DNA from: Chrysoperla carnea
Taxonomy: Eukaryota > Arthropoda > Insecta > Neuroptera > Chrysopidae
Assembly (NCBI RefSeq): GCF_905475395.1
Contig: NC_058340.1
Location: forward strand, 87,501-151,500
Direction of reading: 5' to 3'
Length of the DNA stretch: 64,000 nucleotides
Shown: piece after piece, positions 35,521-48,222 of the stretch
Numbering within the stretch: position 1 is the first letter of the stretch
Layout of the letters: every line of letters starts with the position of its first letter
Made by a program: the position numbers and the translations under genes
The notes under the pieces: generated by a model
Database searches by the model: none
Seen by the model: the letters and a program-made list of their open reading frames with translations, nothing else
What the model was told of the DNA's origin: nothing

Positions 35521-38500
35521 TCTTTTTACTTCTTATATATTTTAAATGGCTACTTACCTACCTACATGTAAAATTAATAATTTAATATGTAATTATTATT
35601 TTTATTTGTATTTTAGGTTAATACTTAACTAACTAGGTAGATAGTTAAATAAATAATTATGTATGTATGTATGTATGTATGTATGTATGTATGTATGTAT
35701 GTATACTTGCATACAAAACACATGCGAAACTATAAATTTAATGGTTGACAAATAAACAAATATATCTGATGAGTGTATATATAAATGTGACAATTTTATT
35801 GAGCGCAAGTATACATTAATATTAATATTAATATTAATTAATTAAATTAATTAATAATTAGTGCAGTGCAATACAACAATTAATATTTATGTAAATTAAT
35901 AATTATAAAAGGTAAATAAATAATTAATTAATTAATTAAGTATAAAATAAGTACATTTGAAATAAATAAATAAATAAATAAATAAACCGTCCATTTTATA
36001 TAATTAATAATTACTCAGTTATAATTAATTATATTTTGTTATGTTTTATATATCTACTTATATTAAGTACCTCAACATATGTAGGTATATTAATTAGTTA
36101 CTATTATTATTATTATTAATAATTTAAGTGTATAATGACCAAATAATAATAATAAATAAATATTATAGATAATAATTACAATTTATTAATATCAACTTTA
36201 TTTTATATATAAATATATATCTACCTATAATACTTTTAATATTATATTTACTTATAGATATAAGTAAATGATATATAGGTAAATATATAATCCTTGATCC
36301 TTAATCCTTATCTAATTGATATTCATCCTGTAGGTATTTATATTTAAATATATTGCTGTTAATGTAACTAAGTAAGGTAAGGTAAGTAAATAAGTAAGTA
36401 AGTATATATTTTTAATTAATAACTAATTAATTAAATCATTTATAAATAGGTAGATATCTACTACAGATCAAAGCTTCTTTTTTTTTTTGCTTTGTTACAG
36501 AGCAAATGTATTAAATGTAAATGTAAAAAAGGTGAAATACTTTTTTCTTTACAATATATTTTGTGGTATACACTTAGGCACTACGTACATCCATATAACT
36601 ATTTTTAACACACTTTAGATATTTGAAACCTTAGAAATCTTAAAATTTTTATTGAATTCATAAAAATAGATGAATAATCAACTTGTGCAAAGATACTCAA
36701 GTAAATTAAATCAAAATTGAATTAAAAGTTAACAGAATGTTAACTAGTTATATAAGTATGTATGTTAACATAAAAACAAGGATTATTATCTATTAATGGT
36801 ATTAGCAATGGAACCATAAATAATTTATTAAATAAGTATTAAGCGTAATGCATTGACTGAATCTTTATAAACATCATTATGTTAAGAGTTTAAGATCAGT
36901 TAAATACTGAATGAATCAGATGTATTTATATCTATATCTATCTATTTAGGTAGGTAGGTAGGTAGGTAGGTAGGTAGGTAGGTAGGTACTGTTTAACTTA
37001 ATTATGATTAACCACTCTTATTTTTATGAAAATTTTATATACAGATTCTAAACAATATAAAAGATACCTAACTCTTACTTGGTGTCGCCTCAGCTTTCAA
37101 AACTATTAAACCAAAACTTAACACCACATAAATAAGTAATTGTTTTATAAACTTATTTTATTTAAGTAGGTAAATACATACCTATCTATGTTAGTTATGT
37201 ATTAGGTAAATAATAATAGTAAGTAAAAAACAATAATTAGACACTCTGTATATTTATATAATACATGTAAGTAATTATTCTTTTATAAAATTGTTTAAAA
37301 AAGACAGTCCTAGTTCATATCTTGAGAATGATTTCTTGAAATGTTTCACTTATTATCTATTTTAAATGGTCTACATTCCTATTGAACTTTCTCAATTTGT
37401 GACCATCCTGTATGTTCAACGTTAAACGTGAATAGATATTTTTTGAAAGCAAAGATTTTTATAAAAAATAATTTTTATTTAAACAAATATAAACATATTA
37501 ATATGTAATATTAAATAATAAAATCATCCTTTATATGATCAATATAATTAAATATATAAAAAATACATCATCACTATCACACCCTATATATATATATAAT
37601 GTAATATATAAAACAAATGGTTATATTGTACCCAAGAGTATAATTATATAAAGTACCAACCACAAAACACAAAACACCAACTTATATCAAACACTAACAT
37701 TTAAATTATATTTACATTTGAATTATAATACAGTGACGGACTGGACTGGAACGGAACGGACTAAATATAGTTAGTACTTGTCTGGATCAATGAATTATAG
37801 AAATTCTTAGTTATAATGCTATTTGTGCTATAACGTGGTTAATTCATCAATGCTTCACAATAAAGCACTTTCGTTGGTAAAAACTAAAGATAAAAATTAA
37901 TATTTATGTAGAAATAAATATATTCTAATGTTTTATTATATTAAAATTAAAAGTTTGTAATTTAATAAATCTAGATAGATAAGTATTAATATAAAATATA
38001 AGTAAGTACGTCACTGTTAGTTAATATTACATGTAATGTAACATGTAACAGTACCAATAATACAATAGTATGTTACATGTTACATGTAGTTACATATAGT
38101 TACATGTAGTGTAGTTAGTTAGTAGTCTATTGTTTTGTCTTGTGTGTAACATCATTTTAAATCACAATTCACAAAGGACTAACAACTAACTTTTATAATG
38201 TTAATGTTACTCTTACTGTTACTGTTACTGTTACTATTACTGTTACTATCTGTATCTGTGTTACAAATGTAACAATAAGGGTGGTGTTTGTTATATACTT
38301 TATTTTATAATTTATATCATTTATTTACTCAATTTAACTACCATATACATAAATATACATATATATGGAGGTTTAAATATTTATTATATATAGATAGATA
38401 GTTAAGTACCAACTTAACAATAAAAACAAATAATATCTATCTAATAATAGGTATTTATTAAACTTAAACAATGTTAGATATTTATTTTTAAAATAATAAA

Positions 38501-38619
38501 TATTCATTGATTGATTGTTTTTCTCAATAAAAATGTAATTATACAAATATTATTGATTTAATTAACTTACATATAAATAACTATCTACTTATATCTATAT
38601 CTAAAATAAACAAATGAAA

Positions 38620-39175
38620 AAAAAAACAATTGACTGAGTTAATTGTTGAAATACCATGCATAGTCAGTGTTGATTTCTTTATCACATTACACATACAAAC
38701 ATGTGACACAAACATAACTGATAATCAAGTATAGTACATATTATAAAATTTCCACCTAATTGGCGCCCTCACGGGTAAACAGTCATGTTTACGAAAAAAT
38801 GTTTCAAACAAAAGTTGTTTAATATTTGATAAGGCACATTTTTTACATTTAAACTTTTGTTCTATCTCTAACGGTTTACAAGATAGGTCCTATGGACCCA
38901 AGACCCAATTGACCTATGATGCTCATTTACGAACTTGACCTCACTTTTTACGTCCTGAGTACGCTGTAAAAATTTTAGCTCGATATCTTTTTCGTTTTTG
39001 AGTTATCGTGTCCACAGACGGACGGACGGACAACCGGAAATGGACTAATTAGGTGATTTTATGAACACCTATTACAAAATTTTTTTCCTAGCATCATTAT
39101 TTTTAAGCGTAACAAACTTGGGACTAAACTTAATATACCATGTATATTTCATATATACATGGTATAAAAGGTTAA
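38620..39175 (+). mobile_element. Dispersed element, plus-strand copy
   Basis: It begins with CAATTGACTGAGTTAATTG, contains GCGCCCTCACGGGTAAACAG and GAGTTATCGTGTCCACAGAC, and closes with CATGTATATTTCATATATAC as a short terminal palindrome. It is the fullest copy of the family also seen at 26155-26750 and 30420-30810. Confidence 0.65.
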
Positions 39176-40386
39176 ACATTTAGGAGCTGCACTAGCTAAG
39201 TGAATTTTGTTAGAGATTTCAAAAAAGAAAAAAATACTACTAAAAAATAAGGTAGATGAGTTACCTTACCTACCTTCAAAAAAATGTAAAGTTAAAGATA
39301 AATTGTTTGTCTCCGATTTTGATAAAAACATGAATTTTACTAATTTGGTCCCACCAAAACGAAACTGATAATGAGAGTAATTCATTGAAAATTAATTAAA
39401 CAGATTAAACTAGTTAATGGTTTGACCTTTGTGGGTCATACCCATCAAGACATTTTAAACTAAAATTTAATCCTTATTAATCATTTTTATTATTTGATTG
39501 TCCATTCGTTTATATTTTTATATAAACTTAACAGGACTTCCAAAAAATCGATATTAATGTAAAGGATTATTAAATCCTTTTCTGAAATACAAATATTTAA
39601 TCAATAAATTATTATTTTAAATTCACTAACCTTTAAGAAATCTCTTTTACACCACTTTAATACAAATATTTCACTAAATAGAAAAACTATTTATACAACT
39701 TTTTATATAAAAATATTTATAAATTATAACGATTTTCCCAGAAAAAATCAATAAAATGTGGAGAATAATTAATTTTAACGAGTCCTCCAAGCACACACAA
39801 GTTCAACACCACAAAAGGACGCTTTGTTTGTTTGGAATTATCGATATTAATTGAATTTAAAGAGAGAGTCACTAAACTTAAAATAGTTATGCATTTTTAA
39901 ACGAATATTTTGATTAATTTTAAAAGTTTCTGTTAAAGTAAATTATATAAAATTAATTTAAATTAATTTTAAAATATAAATTTAACTTTAAAATATGTTT
40001 AAATAATATTTAATATTAAATAAAACTTTTATAAAAGTATACAATTCATATTTGTTATCCTTGTCTAACACTTATAAATGTCAAACTGACAGATAATTTT
40101 AATATTTTAAAATGTTTTATTTTTATATAAAATGATGAAAATTTATGAAAATGTAGTTAAATATTGGAAAATTTCATAAAATTATATCTATAAATGTACT
40201 TTTCTTTCAATTTTTGTTGAATTTTTTTTTAAATTCACTAATGCACATTTAAGTACATTTATTGAATCATTTAAGGATACTTAGAAAACAAAAGAATCTG
40301 TTTAGATGAATCTTGATAGAAATTTTAGGAAACTTATAGGAAGGCCTGGAAAAATTCACCTCTTTACTTATCTATCATTCTCTTTT

Positions 40387-40610
40387 TTAACCGACTTCAA
40401 ACAAAACAGGAGGAGGTTATCAATTCGACTGTATTATTTTTTTAATGTGTGTTAATTCAGAACTTTCGACTGGATGTTCGATTTTGATAATTCTTTATCT
40501 GTTTTAAATCTGAAGTTTCCCGTCTATTTCCATTTCAATTTCGTCTTGTTCTGACAATGGCATCCATGGGAAAAGCATATAAGTCTTAATATGTATTATA
40601 TATTATATAG
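40387..40610 (+). mobile_element. Dispersed SINE-like repeat (forward copy)
   Basis: It starts AACCGACTTCAAACAAAACA and GGAGGAGGTTATCAATTCG, and includes AGAACTTTCGACTGGATG and GACAATGGCATCCATGGGAA. This is a family common in insects. The reverse copy is at 25640-25790. No clear tRNA-like promoter was seen. Confidence 0.6.
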
Positions 40611-41632
40611 AAATATCAGTTATGTATGTGTGGCAATCTTTCTCTACTTACATGACGTATAAAAAACAAATGATTACGTAATCAACACTGTGTATACACG
40701 GTATTTCAACAGTTCATTCAGTCAATTTTTTGTTTTCACTTGTTTAAGTTGACATATAATTAAAACTTGATAAATAACTTTTATCGATAAGAATGTTACA
40801 AAAAAAAAAGTTCGATGTGAATGCGTACCTACATCTTACGCAAACATTAAGTAAAATTGACCTTGGTTTTCAAGCTCACTCTACTCTATAATTGGTATTG
40901 GTATTACATTTTAAAATACAAAAAAGTTGTTATTAATTAAAATATTACATTTTTAGGAAAAAACGGACTGAAACATTTACCAAAAACACTTTTTTTTTTG
41001 TATCGTAAGTAGCTAATTATTATTTTAAGTTTCCAATAAATCCTCGAAGTATTCGGTTTAGGTACACACAATATATATAATATTTTCGTGTTTATAAAGA
41101 ACAACTTTCAAATTAAAATCGTTCATCTAATATGTGTTATGTATTAGTTAGTTATGAATCATCCTGTAGGTATAAGTATAAAAGTAAAATGCTGTTTGGT
41201 TGTGTTGGCTTGTATTTGTCGGCTAAATATCAATGCAATAAAAATATAAAAGTACCTTTATAAAAATAAAAATAAAATAATTGGTAAAATAAAATAAAAT
41301 AAAAAGTTTTTAAATATAAAAAGAAGGTTTATTTTAGTTTAGTGAGGTTAAATTATAAGAAGGTAAGATAGAAGATAGAACTAGCAACAACATACCTACC
41401 TACCTACCTATACATACCTAACATATAAATAAATAAATAAATACTTTTTAGTCTTATAAAATAAAGATATATAAAGTCATAAAATTAAAATATTATATTT
41501 TAAATGTCTACAGCTACACTATAGTAGTTAAGTACAGTGTGTTTCATAAGTATCTACACATAATATGTATCTTAACATTCATTCATTCATTCAATTAAAC
41601 TATACTTATCTGCTCATTATATCTGGAAAGTT

Positions 41633-43060
41633 TTACGCAAGTTTTCAAAATAGGTGATTTTATAAATTTTAAGGTGCTCTTTTCTAAAAACAGTTTTTTA
41701 ATAATCAATCCTTTTCGAGACATTTTACGAGGAAAATATACAAGTACAAAATTTAATCTCAAAAAATTTCCTACAATTTATGTCTTTGCAATTTTTTACG
41801 TAAAATCAATAATTTCAGCGTACGAGCTTTGCAAAGTGATTAGATTACGTGAAAGATTATATATTTTGATTCGAGTATTTAACGTTAAATAACTGAAAAG
41901 TTTGACATTTTTTGAAAAAAGTATATCATACATGCACTTTTAAAAGTAGTAAAAAAACCTTGGAAACGAAAATATGCGGTTTAATGGTTTCTAGTATCTT
42001 AATTTTATGTTTTATTCAGCACAAAAACTGATGATTTTACCACGGGAACTAAAATTAATGCTTCCTGCTTTCCAATTTACTTTAATTAGGTACTGACAAC
42101 ATCCTAAAAAAGTTTGAACAGTTTCGGATACACAGTTTTCGAAATATTGCAAATTCAATGAAAAAAAAAAAAAAAATTAGAAAAAAACGAAAAAATTGTC
42201 TTTATCGTTAAATAACTCGAAAAATAATAAAGCTGCAAAAAAAAAAAAAAAAATGTTTAGAAAGAACAAATGTAGCTCCTTTTTTTTGCAAAATATTTTA
42301 CCAGCCAAACTTTTTTTTGTAACTTTATTATTTTTCGAAAGACATTTTTTTTTTTTTCGAAAAATTTGTTTGCATTCCAATATTTCAAAAAATATGTATC
42401 CGAAACTATTAGAACTTTTTTGCACATTGTCAGTACCTTAATAAAGTAAATTGGAAAGTGGCAAACATTAATTTTAGTTCCCGTGGTAAATTCATCAGTT
42501 CTTGTGCTCAAACATACAAAAATGGTACGAGAAACCATCTTTTCATTATAACTCCGTTAATTTTCGTGGAAATGAGTTGAAATTTTTTTCATTTTCAAGG
42601 TTTTTTATAGTACTTTAAAAAGTGTAAAAATTATATTTTTCAAAAAACGTCCAATTTTTAAGGTATTTAACGTTAAATACTCCGAATTTAAATAGTCAAT
42701 AACTCGGAAAGTATTTAATTTTCGAAACATACTTAAATGACCCTTTTTTGCTTAGAGTTCATCACTCTTATCGATTCTCGTTGCCATTTTCAACATATAT
42801 TTTTCTGTCCTCTAGAAGGGGTGATTACACTTTGCGGAGTGCGTACGCCGAAACTATTTAATTTATAAAACAAAAGAATGATCATGACATGAATGGTAGG
42901 AAATTTTTCTAATTTATATATTTAGATTTTTTCTTCGTAATATGACGTCTTTCTTGCGGTGCAAGCGACAAGCATACAAGGTAGCAAAGTTCAAATTCGA
43001 AAAGAGCACCTCAAAATCTATTATATCACTCTTTTTCAAAACTCCCGGAAAACTTTCCAG
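41633..43060. mobile_element. Large fold-back element (~1.4 kb)
   Basis: The ends are inverted: CTGGAAAGTTTTACG...AAGGTGCTCTTTTC on the left and the complement of CTGGAAAGTTTTCCG...GAGGTGCTCTTTTC on the right. Inner segments are also mirrored: CCACGGGAACTAAAATTAAT at about 42040 faces its near-complement at about 42490, and the AGGTACTGACAA segments face each other. The centre (about 42160-42360) is A-runs facing T-runs. Open frames at 41674, 42177 and 42196 fall in the arms and are not genes. No transposase is present, so this is a non-autonomous fold-back transposon or a large palindromic MITE. Its arms have diverged, so it is not recent. Confidence 0.8.
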
Positions 43061-43616
43061 GTAACCCCTTTTTTGAACCAAATATAAACAAAATATATAA
43101 ATAGATATACAAAAAATGTAAATATTTATCTATACGAGAATATAGAGAAGTTGTTAGTGCTGCGCCGGCCAACCTAATTCAAAATTGAACTTTTTATCAG
43201 TGTTCATGATCCAAATGATCATTTTTATTGAATAAAAACATTGTAGAACGTGTTGATTGATTTATTTATTTTTACCCCGACCATACAATGGCGAGGATTA
43301 TGCGTTCAACCGGTATGTATGTATGTTCATCTGTGTCCATCTAGCTTCTAAACTTCTTATCATAATTTGACAAATGACGTATGGTTCAAACCGTATTGAT
43401 TGTCCGCTGGTTATAAGCTATGTGATGTCACACTTTATTGAATATGGCGCCCTCTAGAAAAAAAGTTATGAACTTACAACAAATTTTTATTTCATAATAC
43501 CAGTGTTAGGTATCAAAGAAAAATGTGTAATTAGGACTTTTCAAAAATATATATTTTGTACCTAATACCTATACTTGATCACGAAACTATAACCCCAAAA
43601 TAGTTTAACTAAATAA

Positions 43617-43890
43617 AATTTAAAAACTAAAACCCCGACGCTCTAATGACGCTCAAATCACGCTCTTAATAGCATGAAAAACAAGAAATTATTTTAATTT
43701 GAAATTATTATGATAAGTAAAATCTTTCATTACAGTCGAGGCAACTCTTTTCCGTCCTGTGGAAAACTGTTTAATCTAAGAGGTCCCCCGACTGTAATGG
43801 TGATTTTACTTGCCTGCCATAACAATTTTAGATGAAAATATTTCTTGTTTTAATACTTTTAAGAGCGTCGGCGTTTTTATTTTTGAACTT
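43617..43890. mobile_element. Small fold-back element
   Basis: AAAACCCCGACGCTCT at the left faces AAGAGCGTCGGCGTTTTT at the right. TAAAATC..CATTACAGTCG faces CGACTGTAATGGTGATTTTA near the centre. The terminal motif recurs alone at about 31590-31620. Non-coding. Confidence 0.7.
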
Positions 43891-45229
43891 AATTTAATTA
43901 CAAGAGATACCAACTGATCAATTAATCAAGTAGTATCTAATTATTAGGTACGCACGGCAACTATTGAACAGAATTTTAAGCAAAGAGAGTTTTTCAAGAA
44001 AGTACAGGTAGGTATATTAGCTATTGGAATTTAAACGAAATAAATAATGAACCAAAGATATGGGATGTTTTAAGTTTGGACGTTATGTTATGTGTGTGTA
44101 TCTGTCTGTCTGTCTGTGTCATTGTAGCGTCTAAACGGATGAACCAATTATGATTTTTTGTTTGTTTCCTTGGAAAGGTAATTTAATGGAAAGTGTTCTT
44201 TGCTATATTTCCAGTGCGAATTCCGTACTCGGCACAGAAAAAAAATAGGCCGTAATCCTCAAAATTGGTTCAATTTGGAGAAGGATGTAAGCAAAAAGAT
44301 AATTTAATGTTTCGAGTTCCGTTAATTTTGTAAATTTTACTTGGTTTATGTTCGTTGTTGACCAACTTTGGCTACCATTTTCTATATGTGATGTCAGTTT
44401 GTCGAATTGAATTTCATATTAAATTTCCGATTTTTACCATATGTATTGATTTGCTGTATCTTGGTTACAAAAAAATTAACATTCGGCTCTCACAATAGAT
44501 AAATTAGCCCACCCTACTTACCCACCTATATAGATATATACCTACATGGGTAGGTAAGTAGGTAGGTATTTAAGTATAGGTAGGTAGGTGGGTAAATAGA
44601 TAGCTACTTATCTATCATTATTATAAAATATAATCAAATAACTATATATTAAAAAACTTATGTATGTATAATGTAAATAAATAAATAAGCAGGTAGGTAG
44701 ATACATACCTAGGTAGGTAGGTAGTGCCTGTAGATAGGTGTGTTTATAATATGCATATGCAGCTAAAGTAGATGGAGTTTGTATTTGTTAACGCCTACTA
44801 AAAGAGAATAACCATCTCTCTATATACACATATATATATAGTAATTTAAAATTATATTAGTACCTACCTACCTACCTATCTAATAAGTTAAACAACTAAT
44901 TAATTCATTTAACTAATAAATTATTACAATTTATTTAATACCATGTAAGCAAGTACCTACCTACCCACCTACCTATCTACCTATCAAATAGTGTAATAAT
45001 TGCAATTTAAAAACATTAACACGCACCATAATGCAGTGTTCTTGTTTCTTTTACCACTGCCACAAAGTAGGTAGGTAGGTAGGTAGGTACTTTTAATTAA
45101 TTATTACTTTCATCAATCTTCTTTTAGTTAAAAACACAATATTATATAAATATGAACATGGCTGCTTGTACTACAATATATCTAATTGAATTAGCAGACC
45201 AATAATCTTCTTATAACTAATTCCGACTT

Positions 45230-45960
45230 TTGGGGTGAAAACACTTACTTACCATTCATTTCCCTATCAGGTACTACTATTTCCCTTGTAACTTATATTC
45301 TCCTAATACAAATGTTAAAAATTTTCATAATTTTTGGTGAAATTAGTTCTAAAAAAGTTACATGTGAAAATGGAAAATTGGCTATATCTCGAAAACGGTT
45401 GGTTTTAGGGCAAAAAGGACGAAAATTTTGAGCATCTCCTGAACCTCCTGAAAATCGATGAAAAAAATCCGGAAAATTCGTGAGAATGGAAAATTTTGTT
45501 TAAAAATTGAATGATTTTTTCTCATTTTTTTGTGTTTTTTGGCCAAAAATTACTTCAACTTTCTTCAATTTGTATTAGGAGAATATAATGCCAGGTAAGT
45601 ACACAAAGATTTTCATTTTCTTTTTTATTTGCACATAAGGTGCAAATAATTCGCTATGTAAATGGAACGAAACGAACAAATAATTAAACATTCTAAGCAA
45701 GAGTTTCAGGAGATGCTCAAAATTTTCGTCCTTTTTGCTCTAGGACGATCCGTTTTCGAGTTATAGCCAATTTTCCATTTTCACATGTTACTTTTTCAAA
45801 GCTAATTTCACCAAAAATTATGAAAGTTTTTAACATTTGTATTAGGAGAATATAAGTTGACAAGGGAAATAGTAGTACCTGATAGGGAAATGGTAAGTAA
45901 GTGTTTTCACCCTAAAAATCTTTTTCTTTTTTCTGGTATTAATTAGTATAAAACTTTTAA
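45230..45960. repeat. Dispersed repeat copies flanking the 48-bp satellite (left side)
   Basis: An inverted pair of the TATTAGGAGAATATAA family: 45230-45680 carries TTCTCCTAATACAAATG, TATCTCGAAAACGGTTGGTT and TGTATTAGGAGAATATAATG, and 45690-45960 runs the block in the opposite direction. Related to 2930-3500 and 1-75. A further partial copy closes the array at 47306-47580. Confidence 0.7.
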
Positions 45961-46287
45961 TGATTGAATTAGTATTTAAAAAGTGACATGTGAATAGGAA
46001 CGAAATTGCAACACACATTCAATGAATAATTATTAAATTTTTTTATATTAGTGTTATGAGAAAATAAGGTTCCAGGAATTATAATGAATGGTAATTAGAA
46101 TAATAAAATTAGTAAAAATTTCAATAAAATTTATTTTATCACGATACAAATTAATATTTTTTTTTTAAAACTGGGTTTAAAAATTATTGCCATCCAACCA
46201 TTAACAAGCTAGCTACATTTAAAATACAATTCAAAAGATACAAATTAATTTAGTAAATTAAACGAAAAAATAAATAAGAACTAAATT

Positions 46288-47304
46288 TTAGTTCAATACA
46301 TTCAACACAGATGGCACTGCCGCCGAAATAAATTTTTAGTTCAATACATTCAACACAGATGGCACTGCCGCCGAAATAAATTTTTAGTTCAATACATTCG
46401 ACACAGATGGCACTGCCGCCGAAATAAATTTTTAGTTCAATACATTCGACACAGATGGCACTGCCGTCGAAATAAATTTTCAGTTCAATACATTCAACAC
46501 AGATGGCACTGCCGTCGAAATAAATTTTTAGTTCAATACATTCGACACAGATGGCACTGCCGTCGAAATAAATTTTTAGTTCAATACATTCAACACAGAT
46601 GGCACTGCCGTCGAAATAAATTTTTAGTTCAATACATTCGACACAGATGGCACTGCCGTCGAAATAAATTTTTAGTTCAATACATTCAACACAGATGGCA
46701 CTGCCGTCGAAATAAATTTTTAGTTCAATACATTCGACACAGATGGCACTGCCGCCGAAATAAATTTTTAGTTCAATACATTCGACACAGATGGCACTGC
46801 CGCCGAAATAAATTTTTAGTTCAATACATTCGACACAGATGGCACTGCCGTCGAAATAAATTTTCAGTTCAATACATTCAACACAGATGGCACTGCCGTC
46901 GAAATAAATTTTTAGTTCAATACATTCGACACAGATGGCACTGCCGTCGAAATAAATTTTTAGTTCAATACATTCAACACAGATGGCACTGCCGTCGAAA
47001 TAAATTTTTAGTTCAATACATTCGACACAGATGGCACTGCCGTCGAAATAAATTTTTAGTTCAATACATTCGACACAGATGGCACTGCCGCCGAAATAAA
47101 TTTTTAGTTCAATACATTCAACACAGATGGCACTGCCGTCGAAATAAATTTTTAGTTCAATACATTCGACACAGATGGCACTGCCGTCGAAATAAATTTT
47201 TAGTTCAATACATTCGACACAGATGGCACTGCCGTCGAAATAAATTTTTAGTTCAATACATTCAACACAGATGGCACTGCCGCCGAAATAAATTTTTAGT
47301 TCAA
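46288..47304. repeat. 48-bp satellite array, about 21 units
   Basis: The unit is AGTTCAATACATTCRACACA, then GATGGCACTGCCGYCGAAAT and AAATTTTT, with an exact 48-bp period (for example GTTC at 46291, 46339 and 46387). Variants (CAACAC/CGACAC, GCC/GTC) are shared between distant units. The TTTTCAG variant appears at 46477 and 46861, 384 bp or eight units apart, which implies block-wise amplification. The period is a multiple of three and one minus frame lacks stops, giving a 358-codon frame of 16-residue repeats. I regard that frame as accidental. Confidence 0.95.
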
Positions 47305-48222
47305 AAATTGAATGATTCTTTCTCATTTTTTTGTGTTTTTTGGCCTAATTTACTTCAATTTTCTTCAATTTGTATTAGGAGAATATAATGCCAAGTTAGT
47401 ACACTAAAATTTTCAGCAAAATATTTTCATTTTCTTTTTTATCTGCACATAAGGTGCAAATAATTCGCTATGTAAATGGAACGAAACGAACAAATAGTTG
47501 AAAGTTTTATACTGATTAATTAATACATACCAGAAAAAAGAAAAAGGTTTTTAGGGTGAAAACACTTACAATTTGTCTATCAGGGTTGGTTTTATTGAAA
47601 AAAAAAATAGGAAAGCCGAATAAAATGAATAGATTTATTTTTTTCGGCGGTCGGTTTGGGGCAAGTTTTTGAAGACCTAAGCTATGTTATACTTTTGAAT
47701 AAAATAATATGAATATTTATTATTTTTATATAAAAGTTTTGTTTTTTATTGTTTTTTTATAAATTAAAATACAAACAAATTAATTAATGAATTAAAATTA
47801 AATATATATATATATTTTGTTTTGTTTATAAACATGATAACATTATTTATTTATTGTATTGTGGTTGTATCAAATATAAATATATATGTATGTAAGTATG
47901 TATGTATGTATGTTATTTAATTAAATAGATATCACAATAACAACATCACATTACGTCTGTCTTGTAAGCATATCAATATCAATATCAACATCATGATCAG
48001 CATTATCAGCAAGTAGTAGCAGTAACAGCAGCATTATCAGCATCAAAACAACATTAGCATCATTATCATTATCAGTAGTAGTAGTAGTGGCATCACTTTG
48101 TATTATTATATTATTTAATTTTCATTTTGTTGTATATTTTTCATATTTTTGTTTACTTGTTTATAATTATATTGTTTTTGTTGTTGTTGTTGTTGTTATA
48201 TGATTGTTGTTGTTATTGTTTG

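Larger units (their letters stand above)
35125..41632. other. Gene-free stretch downstream of caudal
   Basis: No coding frame above noise. Contents: (ATGT)n at 35660-35703, (AATA)n, (GTAG)n at 36950-36987, an ACATGT-rich patch at 38020-38110, GTTACT hexamers at 38205-38275, a dispersed element at 38620-39175 and a SINE-like repeat at 40387-40610. Segment 37300-37470 resembles 53800-54010. It is largely repeats and simple sequence, with possible caudal regulatory DNA. Confidence 0.55.
43891..48222. other. Repeat-dominated region 3' of the SMS gene
   Basis: A reverse copy of the TATACGGAACC family (44110-44235), numerous GTAG/TAGGTA microsatellites (44510-44740, 44860-44990, 45067-45090), the satellite complex 45230-47580, and ATCAGCA-type simple repeats at 47980-48090. 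No gene supported. Confidence 0.6.

Noticed and set aside
41674-42538. Frames in the 1.4-kb fold-back region as a possible transposase
   Set aside because: They lie in the inverted arms and poly-A/T centre, are rich in K/F/N, and show no DDE or zinc-finger motif.
46250-47326. 358-codon frame of 16-residue repeats as a possible surface or silk-like protein
   Set aside because: It arises because the 48-bp satellite has a period divisible by three and one stop-free frame. There are no splice sites and no variation pattern expected for coding sequence.
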